NCBI RefSeq assembly: GCF_031202265.1
Contig: NZ_CP100604.1
Coordinates: 496,001 to 560,000 of the forward strand
DNA: 64,000 nt
Direction of reading: 5' to 3'
From: Bradyrhizobium sp. Ash2021
Lineage (GTDB): Bacteria > Pseudomonadota > Alphaproteobacteria > Rhizobiales > Xanthobacteraceae
Shown piece after piece: positions 52,068 through 61,117 of this stretch (position 1 is its first letter; each line of letters opens with the position of its first letter). The notes below the pieces were generated by a model. It was not told where the DNA came from. It saw only the letters and a program-made list of their open reading frames with translations, and did not search any database. The position numbers were made by a program, and so were the translations under genes.

Positions 52068-52177
52068 CGCAGGGAATGCCGGATTGCCTCCGCTGAACCT
52101 GTATGCTCGTGTGCGTTTTTTCGCACAACCTTGCACACGAGACCGCGGGTGCAGCGCGCATCCGGCATTCCCTGCGC
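52068..52177. repeat. 18-bp inverted repeat enclosing ~75 bp
   Basis: The arms GCGCAGGGAATGCCGGAT and ATCCGGCATTCCCTGCGC are exact inverses. They could form a long-loop hairpin in RNA. Function unknown. Confidence 0.7.
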
Positions 52178-52272
52178 CCTCTGATGATTCAGGGCGCGAA
52201 AGTTGATGCATCCCCCGGGCGAATCGCGCCGCGGGAATGCGAAGGTGTGTTTGCAGCCGTCGTGGCTTCAGC

Positions 52273-52355
52273 CGTCATTGCGAGCGAAGCGAAGCAATCC
52301 ATTTCGCCACGCAGAAAGAATGGATTGCTTCGTCGCTACGCTCCTCGCAATGACG
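52273..52355. repeat. REP-like palindrome (CGTCATTGCGAG family), copy 4
   Basis: CGTCATTGCGAGCGAAGCGA at the left, inner GCAATCCATT / AATGGATTGC, and GCTCCTCGCAATGACG at the right. A near twin lies at 52470. Confidence 0.85.
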
Positions 52356-52374
52356 GACCAAGCATTTCAGACTC

Positions 52375-52450
52375 CGTCATTCCGGGATGGTGCGTTAGCA
52401 CCAGACCCGGAATCTCGAGATTCTCAGATGCGCAATTGCGCACCGGGGAT
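52375..52450. repeat. REP-like palindrome (GTCATTCCGG family), copy 2
   Basis: CGTCATTCCGGGATGGTGCG followed by CACCAGACCCGGAATCTCGA, closely matching the copy at 22121. The right arm is degraded (CACCGGGGATG). Confidence 0.75.
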
Positions 52451-52469
52451 GTGAAGGTGTGTCTATCGT

Positions 52470-52554
52470 CGTCATTGCGAGCGAAGCGAAGCAATCCATC
52501 TCGCCACGCAAAGAAAGAATGGATTGCTTCGTCGCTACGCTCCTCGCAATGACG
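52470..52554. repeat. REP-like palindrome (CGTCATTGCGAG family), copy 5
   Basis: The same direction and sequence as the copy at 52273 apart from a small internal difference (CTCGCCACGCAAAG). The three elements form an A-B-A block. Confidence 0.85.
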
Positions 52555-52589
52555 GTCGGCAATGACGGCTGAAAGTTACGGCTTTCACC

Positions 52590-53423
52590 TCACCCCGCCG
52601 CCAGCGACATCCCCGCGCCTTGCTCGGCCTGCGCGATATGCGCGACGATCTCCGGATTGATGGTCGCCGCATGCGTGATGGGCAGCATGTGGCCGGCGCC
52701 CGTCAGATGCCGGATCTCCGCGCCGCCGATGATGGTCATGAGCCGGCCGACAACGCGCTGGGTGAGGTAGGGCGACAGGCCGCCCGACACCAGGAGCGTC
52801 GGCACCCGCAGGGTGGCGGCCGCGGCCGCTATGTCGGCTTCGGCGAACAGGCTGGTGAATTCGAACGGCAGCTTGTCGGCGTGCGCGATCAGGTGCAGGC
52901 GGGCGTCGTCGGACAGTTGCGCCGGCGGGCCGGAGCCGTTCCAGAACGCGGTGAACTTGTCGATCGCCTCCATCGCGAGGCCATTGAACATGTCCTCGCA
53001 CACCTCCTGCATGAGGTGCTCGAAGCGGTCGTGCAGCCGCCGGTCCGCGGCCACGTCGCGCAGCAGCGTCGGCAGCACCGGCTCGATCAAGGTCAGGCTG
53101 CGCACGCGGCGCGCATAGGGCGAACAGGTCGCGATCTTGAACGCGACCGCGCCGCCATAGGAGTGGCCGATCAGGTGGATCGGGCCCCTGGCCTCGTCGA
53201 GGCGCGCGGCCAGCAGTTCGACCTCCTGCGCCAGCGTGCTCGGCAGCGTGGCCGGGCCGCGACTGTCGCCGTAGCCCGAAATATCGGGGGTGATGATCTG
53301 GTAGCGGCCGCCGAGTTCGATGGCGAGCTTGCTCCACTGCCGCCCCGACCCGAGCGAGCAATGCAGCGCGATCACGGAACTGGTGGCGCGCTCGGCATGA
53401 GGCATTTGAATCACTGTCGTCAT
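52590..53423 (-). CDS. Alpha/beta hydrolase
   Basis: A 277-residue alpha/beta-hydrolase-fold protein. The nucleophile elbow is GHSYGGAVAF, the oxyanion motif lies in ALHCSLGSGRQW, and the catalytic histidine is in LTGAGHMLPITH with the acid in the preceding strand-loop. The family covers esterases, lactonases and carbon-carbon hydrolases, and the substrate cannot be told. It is separated by 84 bp from the methyltransferase upstream on the same strand, so they may be co-transcribed. Confidence 0.85.
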   Translation of the reverse strand: MTTVIQMPHAERATSSVIALHCSLGSGRQWSKLAIELGGRYQIITPDISGYGDSRGPATLPSTLAQEVELLAARLDEARGPIHLIGHSYGGAVAFKIATCSPYARRVRSLTLIEPVLPTLLRDVAADRRLHDRFEHLMQEVCEDMFNGLAMEAIDKFTAFWNGSGPPAQLSDDARLHLIAHADKLPFEFTSLFAEADIAAAAATLRVPTLLVSGGLSPYLTQRVVGRLMTIIGGAEIRHLTGAGHMLPITHAATINPEIVAHIAQAEQGAGMSLAAG

Positions 53424-53507
53424 CGGATCATTCCTGATGGTGGCGATCCGGGCCGCAGGCGAATGCCGCAGCCCGGATCGGTGACGCTGTCGCGATCGAC
53501 GCGCGTC

Positions 53508-54362
53508 TCAGCGCTTGGTGATGACGACTTCGAGATATTCGCTGGGCACGACGAGGCTGCCGTTGGTGGCGCGGTTCATGCGCACGAGCAGCGCATGCAA
53601 ATCGTTGCGCAGCTCTTCCTGCTTGCCGGCATCGAGGGCGGCGAACGCCTTCAGCACCGGGCCGTAATAGGTCTTGAAGACGTCGAGGAAATGATCCGGC
53701 GAGCGGTAGCGGAAATTGAACAGGCGCGGTTGCGCCTTCACCGAGCTGGCGCCGGCGTCGAACATTTCGCCGAGCCGCCCACGCGTGCCCCACAGCGCCG
53801 GCGATTTGGCGCCCGCGGGCGGCGGCAGATATTTGCCGAGCGTCTTGAACACCTGGCCGATGAAGCCGTCGGGCGTCCAGTTGGCGAGCCCGATGCTGCC
53901 GTTGGGCTTGCAGACCCGCAGCAGCTCGGCGGCGGCCTTGTCCTGGTTCGGCGTGAACATCACGCCGAAGGTGGAGATCACGCTGTCGAAACTGTTGTCG
54001 GCGAACGGCAGGTTCTCGGCGTCCGCCTCGCGGAATTCGATCTCCATGCCTTCGGCTGTGGCGCGGGCGCGGCCGCGCTCGAGCAGCGCCGGCACGTAAT
54101 CGGTCGAAGTGACCTCGCACCAGCGCCGCGCCGCGGCCAGACTCGCCATGCCGTTGCCGGCGGCGACGTCCAGCACCTTCGAGCCGGATTTGAGGTCGAG
54201 CGCCTCGCAGAGTTCCTCGCCGACGATCTGCAGCGTGGTGCCGATGATGGCATAATTGCCCGACGTCCAGGCCGCCTGCTGCTTCGTCTTGAGCGCGGCA
54301 AGGTCGGGGGCGGGGGTGGCAGAAGGGGTTGGATTCATTGCGGTTGCGGTCGTGGCGGCCAT
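53508..54362 (-). CDS. Class I SAM-dependent methyltransferase
   Basis: A 284-residue methyltransferase. Motif I is KVLDVAAGNGMASLAAARRW, the acidic loop VTSTDYVPALLERGRARATA, motif II ADAENLPFADNSFDSVISTF and motif III LLRVCKPNGSIGLANWTPDG. It resembles UbiE/Methyltransf_11 enzymes acting on small molecules. GGAAGGAG precedes the ATG at 54362. Substrate unknown; linkage with the downstream hydrolase suggests a shared small-molecule pathway. Confidence 0.85.
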   Translation of the reverse strand: MAATTATAMNPTPSATPAPDLAALKTKQQAAWTSGNYAIIGTTLQIVGEELCEALDLKSGSKVLDVAAGNGMASLAAARRWCEVTSTDYVPALLERGRARATAEGMEIEFREADAENLPFADNSFDSVISTFGVMFTPNQDKAAAELLRVCKPNGSIGLANWTPDGFIGQVFKTLGKYLPPPAGAKSPALWGTRGRLGEMFDAGASSVKAQPRLFNFRYRSPDHFLDVFKTYYGPVLKAFAALDAGKQEELRNDLHALLVRMNRATNGSLVVPSEYLEVVITKR

Positions 54363-54563
54363 CGGGGGTCTCCTTCCGAGATCATGCAGCCCGCACAAGG
54401 CAGCTGCGATGAACCGAACATGCCCCTGCGCGGACCTAAAGACTCTGACGGCAGGCCGATATTACCTTGAGAGCGGCCTGATTTTCCGATGAGATGTGAA
54501 GTGGATGACACCCTATTAGGCCGGATCGGCGCTCTACCCTTGTCTCGCGCCGCTTGCATTCTT

Positions 54564-54592
54564 CTCCCTCTCCCCGCAAGCGGGGCGAGGTG
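54564..54592. repeat. Half copy of the CTCTCCCCGC/GCGGGG repeat
   Basis: CTCCCTCTCCCCGCAAGCGG with GGCGAGGTG: one arm of the family seen in full at 26662, 31417 and 41917. It lies 23 bp upstream of the gene at 54615. Confidence 0.7.
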
Positions 54593-54614
54593 AACGTCTA
54601 ACCGGGATAACCAA

Positions 54615-56180
54615 GTGCAATTTGTCTTCGCCAACCATGTGCTTGATGTCGATCTCCGCGAGCTGCGCCGGGATGGCGAGCACGTGGCCGTCGAGCCGCA
54701 GGTGTTCGATTTGCTGATCTATCTGGTCGAACATCGCGATCGCGTCGTCAGCAAGGACGATCTGATTGCGACGATCTGGAACGGCCGGATCGTGTCCGAA
54801 TCGACGCTGACGTCCCGGATCAACGCGGCGCGCAAGGCGGTCCGCGATACCGGCAAGGATCAGGGCGTGATCCGCACCATCGCGCGAAAGGGCTTTCGCT
54901 TTGTCGGCGAGGTGCGCCCGCAGCCGGGCGCGCTCAAGCCGCGCGACAATTCGCCTCAGCCGCCGGAGCAGCCGGCCGAACCGGCGCCGCCGCTCGATCG
55001 CAGGGCGATCGCGGTGCTGCCGTTCGCCAATCTGAGCGACGATCCCGAGCAGGCCTATTTTTCCGAAGGCATCAGCGAGGACCTGATCACCGCGCTGTCG
55101 AAACTGCGCTGGTTCTACGTGGTCGCGCGCAATTCCTCGTTCATCTACAAGGGCAAGTCGGTCCATCTGAAACAGATCGGCGAAGAGCTCGGGGTCGGCT
55201 ATGTGGTCGAGGGCAGCGTCCGCAAGGACGGCGACCAGGTGCGGATCACGGCGCAGCTCAACGACGTCGTCACCGGCAGTCAGATCTGGGCGGAGCGCTA
55301 CGACCGCAATCTCGCCGATGTGTTCGCGGTGCAGGACGAGATCACCCAGGCCGTGGTCGCCGCGATCGAGCCGCAACTCTACGCCGCCGAGAATTTTCGT
55401 GCCCGCCGCAAGGCGCCGGACAATATGGACGCCTGGGACCTGGTGATGCGCGCGCTGTCGCATTACTGGCGGGTGACGCGGCAGGACAATCTGGTGGCGC
55501 AGGCGCTGCTGGAAAAAGCCATCAACGTCGATCCCGGCTACGGCCAGGCGCTCGGACTGCTCGCGGCGAGCCACATCTTCAGCGCGCATATGGGCTGGGC
55601 GGCGATGCCGAAGGCGATCCCGATTGCGGAGCGCGCCGCATTGGCGGCGATTCGCGCCGACTCCGAGGATGCCTGGGCGCACTATGCGCTGGGCAGCGTC
55701 TATCTGTTCAACCGCCGGTTCGAGGATTCCCTCGCAGAGTTCGAGCTGGCGCTGCGGCTCAATCCCAATTTTTCGCCCGCCCGCGGCTATTACGGCGTGG
55801 CCCTTGCCTATTGCGGGCGCTGGGAGGAGGGCGACCGCGCCGCGCGGCAGGCGTTGCGGTTCTCACCGCGCGATCCCTTTGCCGCGATCTATTGCGGCGT
55901 CGCGGCCTATTCGCAGTTCGTCGGCCGTCATTACGAGGAAGCCATCCGGCTGTCGCGCGAGGCGCTGCGGCAGCGCAGCGATTTTGTCGGCGCGCACCGG
56001 GTGTTGACCGCGGCGGCAGCGCTGGCGGGCCGGGATGATGTCGCGAAAGCAGCGCTGCAGGAGCTGCGCCGCGCCCAGCCCAATATTTCGCTGGCCTGGA
56101 TCGCCAGCGAAATGCCGTTCCAATGCGACACCGAGCGCCAGCATTACTTAAGCGGATTCCGGCGCGCGGGCTTGAGCTGA
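54615..56180 (+). CDS. CadC-like winged-helix protein with TolB-like and TPR domains
   Basis: A 521-residue protein. Residues 1-98 form an OmpR-type winged helix (EPQVFDLLIYLVEHRDRVVS, then GRIVSESTLTSRINAARKAV and IRTIARKGFRFVGEV). After a proline-rich linker comes an FlgO/TolB-N-like domain (AIAVLPFANLSDDPEQAYFS, then VVEGSVRKDGDQVRITAQLN). The C-terminal half (~290-510) is TPR helices. There is no membrane helix, unlike true CadC. Proteins of this layout are often called adenylate-cyclase-like regulators. It is convergent with the nucleotidyl cyclase gene at 56195, only 14 bp away. The GTG start has no strong ribosome binding site. Confidence 0.85.
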   Translation: MQFVFANHVLDVDLRELRRDGEHVAVEPQVFDLLIYLVEHRDRVVSKDDLIATIWNGRIVSESTLTSRINAARKAVRDTGKDQGVIRTIARKGFRFVGEVRPQPGALKPRDNSPQPPEQPAEPAPPLDRRAIAVLPFANLSDDPEQAYFSEGISEDLITALSKLRWFYVVARNSSFIYKGKSVHLKQIGEELGVGYVVEGSVRKDGDQVRITAQLNDVVTGSQIWAERYDRNLADVFAVQDEITQAVVAAIEPQLYAAENFRARRKAPDNMDAWDLVMRALSHYWRVTRQDNLVAQALLEKAINVDPGYGQALGLLAASHIFSAHMGWAAMPKAIPIAERAALAAIRADSEDAWAHYALGSVYLFNRRFEDSLAEFELALRLNPNFSPARGYYGVALAYCGRWEEGDRAARQALRFSPRDPFAAIYCGVAAYSQFVGRHYEEAIRLSREALRQRSDFVGAHRVLTAAAALAGRDDVAKAALQELRRAQPNISLAWIASEMPFQCDTERQHYLSGFRRAGLS

Positions 56181-56194
56181 CGATAGCGCCGCGC

Positions 56195-58651
56195 TCACTG
56201 TATTCGGCGGCGTTCCCGGGCGGGGACCGCGACGACATTGTCCGCAACCTCGCGCCAGCGCAGAATCTCCGCCGCCAGCACCGGATGATTGAAACCTTTC
56301 AGGTTGAGATCGTCGATCGGCCGGGCCTCGACAAACGCCTCGACCATGCCGAGGACGCGGCGGCTCACCACGATCTGGTTGGCCTTGGCTTCGTCGCACA
56401 GCCGTGAGGCCAGGTTGGTGACGCTGCCGATCGCGGCGTATTCGAGCCGATGCTCGAAACCGATCTGGCCGAGCGTGGCATAGCCGAGCGCGATGCCGAT
56501 GCCGAAGCCGAGATTGTGGCCGCGGTTGCGCCAGCGCTCGGTCAGCGGGCCAATGCTGTCGCGCATCTCCACCGCCATCTTCACCGCCCGTTTGGTGTGG
56601 TCCTCGAACTGGATCGGCGCGTTGAACAGGATCATCACGCCGTCGCCGGCATATTTGTCGAGCGTGCCCTCATATTTGAAGATCAGTTCGCCGAGGGCGG
56701 CGTGATATTCGCGCAGCACGTTCATTGCCTCTTCCGGCTCGGTCTGCTCGGTGAACGCGGTGAAGCCGCGCAGGTCGCAGAACACCACCGTCACCTCGCG
56801 GCGGTGGCTGTCGAGCAGCCCTTCATGGCTGTCGGAGGAGGCGATCAGATGCGCCACCTGCGGCGCCAGGAAACGCTCGAGCCGGCGGATGCGTTCGATT
56901 TCGCCCAATTGCGTCTCGACCCGCTGCTCCAGCGATTTGTTCCAGTCCTTGAGCTGGTCGGTCTGCTCCTGCAGCTTGTCGGCCTGCTGGCGCACGGTCG
57001 AGTTCGCGGTTTCCAGTTCCCGGCTTTTGTGGTCGACTTCGGAGAACAGCCGCGCATTCCGCATCGCCAGCACCGATTGGTGGGCAAAAGTCTTCATCAG
57101 CCCGATCAGGTTTTCGGAAAATTCGCCGGCATTTTTGCGCAGCACCACCAGCGATCCCAGCACGCCCTTTTGGTCGACCAGCGGCACCACCAGCACCGAA
57201 TGGAAACCGGCCGCCACCGCCGCTTCGCGCAGCGGATGATCTGCGCTGGCGTCGAGATTGGGGATCGCGATCGGCTCGGCGCGCGCGGCGGCCTCGCCGA
57301 GCGGGCTGCCGTCCTCGTCGATGGCGAGGTGCCCGCCTTCGGCCGATTTGTCGATGCCGATCGCTTCGGTCAGGTTGAATTGATGGTTGGCGGCGTCATA
57401 GCCGTAGATCAGCACCGCGTCGGCGTGGGTGATTTCGAGCGCGCGGGCGGCGACCGTCGGCAGCACGGCGTTGAGATCGAGCGAGGAGGAAACCGCGCGG
57501 CCGACTTCCTCGAGTACCTTGAGTTCGTTGATCGACTGCGCCAGATCCCGGGTCCGCTCCTTCACCTTCCATTCGAGGTCGGAATAGGTTTCGGCAAGCT
57601 GCCCGGCCATGCTGTTGAACTGGGTGGCGAGCTCTTCCAGTTCGTCGGAAGTATGCACGTCGATGCGGTGGTCGAATTCACCGGCGCCGAGCCGCCGCGC
57701 GCCGGCGCGCAGCGCCGTAATCGGCACCAGCATCCGCCGCGCCAGCACGGAACCTGCGATGATCGCGACCACGAGGCCGAGGCCGATCAACAGCGCGATC
57801 CGCACCAGTTGATCGCGGATCGGCGACAGCGCCTGCGCCGTGGGCTGCTCGAAGAACACGTTCCAGCCGAGTTTCGGCACCGCGCTCGAGGTGGTGAGCA
57901 CCGACTGGCCATCGGCATCGGTGCCCGAGGCCAGCGGCACGCCATCAGGCGCCAGCAGGGCTGCAACCTGCGGCAGGCCCGAGAGATCCTTGCCGATTTC
58001 GGGGCCCTTGGTCGAGCTTGCAAGCACCTGGCCCTTGGCATCGACGATATAGGCGAAGGCGGCCTTGCCGACCTGCGCATCGCCCAAAAAGTCCGACAGG
58101 AAGCGGAGGTCGATTTCGGCGACGGTGATGCCGGCATTGAAGCCGGAATGCGACACCGCGATCGACATGAACGGCTGCTCGTCCCGGAAATAGGCCGGCG
58201 CAAAACTGGTGCCGCGGGCGCGGGTTTCGGTGAAGGTGGCGTCGCGGGAAAAATCCAGATTGCTGCCGTACGAGACGCCGCCCTGGCGCGACAGCCGCAG
58301 CGTTTCGCGGCCGTTGCCGCTGATCTGGGAGAGCTGGCTGACCCACGGCACCTGGCTCAAGAGCTGCGCATAGTCGGCGCGGCGATCTTCGATCTTGGTG
58401 GAGGAGGCGCGCGTCACCCAACCGATCTGCCGCTCGAGGTCGGCCATCGACTGCTCGATCCGCCGTTCCGTCGCCTCGGCCTTTTCCGACATCGCATCCG
58501 TCAGCGAGCTCTTGATGCCGCGATAGCTGATCCAGGTTTCCAGCGCGCCGTTGACGGCCAGCACGAACACGACGAGGCCGACCAGCGCGATGACGTATTT
58601 GGCGAACAGGCCTTCGCGCAGGAACCAGATTTTGTCCTTGACCCCGTTCAT
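56195..58651 (-). CDS. Membrane-bound class III adenylate/guanylate cyclase
   Basis: About 818 residues: membrane helix 1 (~18-40), a periplasmic dCache-like sensor (~45-285), membrane helix 2 (~300-322), HAMP (LARRMLVPITALRAGARRLG), a GAF domain (~385-545), a coiled coil (~545-610) and the cyclase catalytic domain. In the latter, FCDLRGFTAFTE holds the first metal Asp, KYAGDGVMILFNAP the second Asp with the Lys that often selects ATP, and AAIGSVTNLASRLCDEA the transition-state region. It would make cAMP (less likely cGMP) in response to an external signal. ATG at 58651 with GAGGG upstream is chosen over ATG at 58696. Confidence 0.88.
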   Translation of the reverse strand: MNGVKDKIWFLREGLFAKYVIALVGLVVFVLAVNGALETWISYRGIKSSLTDAMSEKAEATERRIEQSMADLERQIGWVTRASSTKIEDRRADYAQLLSQVPWVSQLSQISGNGRETLRLSRQGGVSYGSNLDFSRDATFTETRARGTSFAPAYFRDEQPFMSIAVSHSGFNAGITVAEIDLRFLSDFLGDAQVGKAAFAYIVDAKGQVLASSTKGPEIGKDLSGLPQVAALLAPDGVPLASGTDADGQSVLTTSSAVPKLGWNVFFEQPTAQALSPIRDQLVRIALLIGLGLVVAIIAGSVLARRMLVPITALRAGARRLGAGEFDHRIDVHTSDELEELATQFNSMAGQLAETYSDLEWKVKERTRDLAQSINELKVLEEVGRAVSSSLDLNAVLPTVAARALEITHADAVLIYGYDAANHQFNLTEAIGIDKSAEGGHLAIDEDGSPLGEAAARAEPIAIPNLDASADHPLREAAVAAGFHSVLVVPLVDQKGVLGSLVVLRKNAGEFSENLIGLMKTFAHQSVLAMRNARLFSEVDHKSRELETANSTVRQQADKLQEQTDQLKDWNKSLEQRVETQLGEIERIRRLERFLAPQVAHLIASSDSHEGLLDSHRREVTVVFCDLRGFTAFTEQTEPEEAMNVLREYHAALGELIFKYEGTLDKYAGDGVMILFNAPIQFEDHTKRAVKMAVEMRDSIGPLTERWRNRGHNLGFGIGIALGYATLGQIGFEHRLEYAAIGSVTNLASRLCDEAKANQIVVSRRVLGMVEAFVEARPIDDLNLKGFNHPVLAAEILRWREVADNVVAVPARERRRIQ

Positions 58652-58827
58652 CCAGACCCTCGTGCGCCACCTCCGGGTGCGCGCATCCGCTGTCATCGCC
58701 GCGGAGCAGGCTCCACGGCGCAGCGGCCGCGTTCGATGGCGGCCGTCTCAACCATCATCTGCTTAGCACAATTTGGTGGCGGCAGGCCGGGGGTACGCCA
58801 CCATGGTTAGCCCCGATTTTGGGCAGG

Positions 58828-60894
58828 TCAGCGGTTGAAAAGCTGCCGCAGAACCTCGTTCATGGGCTGGTTGTCCGGCTGCGGCGAGGCATCGTTCGGC
58901 ACTGGCGCCGACGGGGCGGGCGGGGCTGCCTGGGCGGGAGAGGCTGGGGCAATATTGCGGCCCTGGCCCACGCCACCGGTCCGTGCGCCTTGACCGGTCC
59001 CGCCTTGATTCACGCCGCCCTGGCCCAAACCGCCGTTCAATCCCTGCTGCAGCAGATTGCCGATGGTCTCGCCGAGCTGGCCGCCGAGCGGATCGGCCGG
59101 CTTGCCACCGCTGCTTTGCCCGCCGGCTGTTCCCTGGCCTTGTCCGCCGCCGATCAGTCCACCGAGCCCGCTCAGCCCGCCGAGCCCGCCGCCATTGGCG
59201 CCGAACAGGCCCTTGCCCATCTCCTTCAGCTTGGCGTAGGCGGCGTCGGGATTGTCCAAGATACCCTGAATGTCCGGATAAATGCGCGGCTCGGCCCAAG
59301 GACCGTCGATCATAACGGGAATGCCGAGTCCGACCGGGTCGCCGGCGCGGCCCTGGCCTTCGGTCGTCATCACGAGCTTCGGCTCGACCCGAAATCCGAT
59401 CTGCTTGGTGCCGAGGTCGATGGTGCCGACGCCGGTCAGCTTGACCAGCGGGCCGACCAGATTGAGGTCGGTGGTTTGGGCCTGGCCCTTGTCGATCTTG
59501 AACGAGGCGGAAAGCTGCGTGAGATCGGTGGCCTGCTCTTTGTTCTCCTGCCACCCCGACAGCGTGCTCGATGTCAGCGAGCGGATCATCTGGGCAACGT
59601 TGAGCCCGCGAATGGCGCCGTCCTGGAACACCACGAATGCCGTTCCCGACAGGTTCGACATGATGGTGCGCTGGCTTGTGCCTGTGGAACGCACGCTGAT
59701 CTTTGCCTGCATCTTGCCGTCGAGCTTGTCGAAATCGGCGAGGCTGCGCAGCAGCGGCAAGGCGCGCACCCCGGTGAGGTCGGCCCGCAGCGCGAAGGCC
59801 GGATTGCCGGTCGAGACGTCGATGGTGACGTCGCCATTGGCATTGCCGTCATAGGCTCCGAGATTGGAAATCTGGGATTTCAGTACGCCGCTTGCGAGCG
59901 TGGCGTCGATTGCGGCCGGCGCGAAATGACCGTCGCCGAGATTGAGCTCGGCCGCGGAAATCCGCGCCTGCGCATCGACATAATTCAGGCCGTTCAGGTC
60001 GATCGATGCATTGCTCCAGGGCTGCGCCGCGGCGCCTGCGGCGCCATGCGACATCGCGACATCCAGCCGCTGGAAGTCGAGATCGAGCTTCACCAGCGGC
60101 TTGCTCGCCAGATCCACCGAGGCCCATCCGTTGAACGCGCCGTCGCCCAGCGCGCCGGTCAGGCCGTTGATCATGACGACCGAGCCGTTGAGCCGCACCT
60201 CCGCCTTGGCCGTCAACGGCGCCTGCAACAGGCCCGGCACTTCAAACGTGAGTTCGGTCGGGATATTTTGCCGCTCGATCGGCGGGGCCGGCGGCGCGGC
60301 CTTGATGTCGAATTTGAGCGCGTGCTCGGCGGCGCGCGCATTGCCGGAAATCCGAACCTTGCGGTCGCCGGCGACGGCGATGTCGGCGTTGATGGTCTCG
60401 ACTCGATCTTCGACGCGGTCGTGCAGATTGGAAAACACCACGGTGCCGCCGGTGACGCTGACATGCTCGATTGAAAAAGCGCCGGCTGGGCCGGACGCTG
60501 CAGGTTTGGAAGCTGGCTTGGCGTCCCTCAGCCGCTCGCGCTGCAGCGGCACGTTCAGGACCGGGCGAACGATCACGAGTTCGGTGATCTCGGGGCGGCC
60601 CGACCACACGCTGGCCAGCGTCACATCCGCCTGGATGCTGCTGGCGGTGAGACGGTTGTTGATGTCGCGATCGTTCGGGTCCTGCAGCGCGATGTCGCTC
60701 AAGGTGATGTTGAGCGACGGCCAGAGACCTATTTTGGCTCCGCCGTTGATGGCGAGCCTGTATCCGGTCTGGCGTTCGACCCGCTCCTGGATCTGCGAGG
60801 TCAGGAAGCTGGAGGGGACGCCGATCACCAGCAGCAGCGCCAGGACGACGATCACGGCGCCGATGGCGGCCCCGGCGATTTTCAAAGCTCTCAT
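58828..60894 (-). CDS. AsmA-family protein
   Basis: A 688-residue protein anchored by an N-terminal helix (~5-25, IAGAAIGAVIVVLALLLVIG). AsmA features include GYRLAINGGAKIGLWPSLNI near the N-terminus and the AsmA-C region with FVVFQDGAIRGLNVAQMIRS, then VGTIDLGTKQIGFRVEPKLV and IPVMIDGPWAEPRIYPDIQG. The last ~130 residues are glycine/glutamine-rich, low complexity (GGGLGGLSGLGGLIGGGQGQ). AsmA-like proteins are thought to bridge the envelope and move phospholipid or assist outer-membrane assembly. It stands alone. Confidence 0.88.
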   Translation of the reverse strand: MRALKIAGAAIGAVIVVLALLLVIGVPSSFLTSQIQERVERQTGYRLAINGGAKIGLWPSLNITLSDIALQDPNDRDINNRLTASSIQADVTLASVWSGRPEITELVIVRPVLNVPLQRERLRDAKPASKPAASGPAGAFSIEHVSVTGGTVVFSNLHDRVEDRVETINADIAVAGDRKVRISGNARAAEHALKFDIKAAPPAPPIERQNIPTELTFEVPGLLQAPLTAKAEVRLNGSVVMINGLTGALGDGAFNGWASVDLASKPLVKLDLDFQRLDVAMSHGAAGAAAQPWSNASIDLNGLNYVDAQARISAAELNLGDGHFAPAAIDATLASGVLKSQISNLGAYDGNANGDVTIDVSTGNPAFALRADLTGVRALPLLRSLADFDKLDGKMQAKISVRSTGTSQRTIMSNLSGTAFVVFQDGAIRGLNVAQMIRSLTSSTLSGWQENKEQATDLTQLSASFKIDKGQAQTTDLNLVGPLVKLTGVGTIDLGTKQIGFRVEPKLVMTTEGQGRAGDPVGLGIPVMIDGPWAEPRIYPDIQGILDNPDAAYAKLKEMGKGLFGANGGGLGGLSGLGGLIGGGQGQGTAGGQSSGGKPADPLGGQLGETIGNLLQQGLNGGLGQGGVNQGGTGQGARTGGVGQGRNIAPASPAQAAPPAPSAPVPNDASPQPDNQPMNEVLRQLFNR

Positions 60895-61030
60895 TTCGAC
60901 ATTCCAGACCGGGCAAGCGGCATCGAATTCGGCGGCGCCATAAGCGGGCGCGGGCGGTTGCGCGAGCTTATCCCGGAAAGGGGATATCGCTCAAAGCGGC
61001 TAAAAATAATCCGAGGGTACTGCAAAGTTA

Positions 61031-61046
61031 TGTGACTTATGACACA
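61031..61046. promoter_or_regulatory. Imperfect palindrome upstream of crp-type gene
   Basis: TGTGAC-TTAT-GACACA, with five of six arm positions complementary, resembles Crp-family half sites. It lies 72 bp upstream of the regulator at 61118 and could mediate self-regulation. This is weak evidence. Confidence 0.3.
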
Positions 61047-61081
61047 CTTCCAGAGCGCTGAATCTTGCTACCGCCGTCCTC

Positions 61082-61092
61082 GGGGGGGGGGG
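61082..61092 (+). repeat. 11-base G homopolymer in the upstream region of the crp-type gene
   Basis: A run of eleven G residues, then C and four more G, ends 21 bp before the start codon at 61118. It is non-coding. Slippage at such a tract can change promoter or leader spacing. Confidence 0.85.
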
Positions 61093-61117
61093 CGGGGTCG
61101 ATCTGGAAGGCAATACA

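Larger units (their letters stand above)
51524..52589. other. Repeat-rich region without protein genes
   Basis: About 1.07 kb. Short overlapping frames in all directions show no consistent protein. The first ~700 bases look like a degraded copy of a non-coding element common in Bradyrhizobium-like DNA, including an inverted pair GCGCAGGGAATGCCGGAT (52068-52085) / ATCCGGCATTCCCTGCGC (52160-52177). After 52270 come three REP-like palindromes in a row. Confidence 0.5.

Noticed and set aside
52273..52554. Repeats that might look like a short CRISPR array
   Set aside because: The units are internally palindromic, of two different families and over 75 bp long. There are no regular spacers or cas genes.
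56450..58810. A 786-codon plus-strand open frame
   Set aside because: Antisense shadow of the class III cyclase. It has a His/Arg/Gly-rich composition typical of shadows and no domain.
58819..60474. A 551-codon plus-strand open frame
   Set aside because: Antisense to the AsmA-family gene; no recognisable motif or ribosome binding site.
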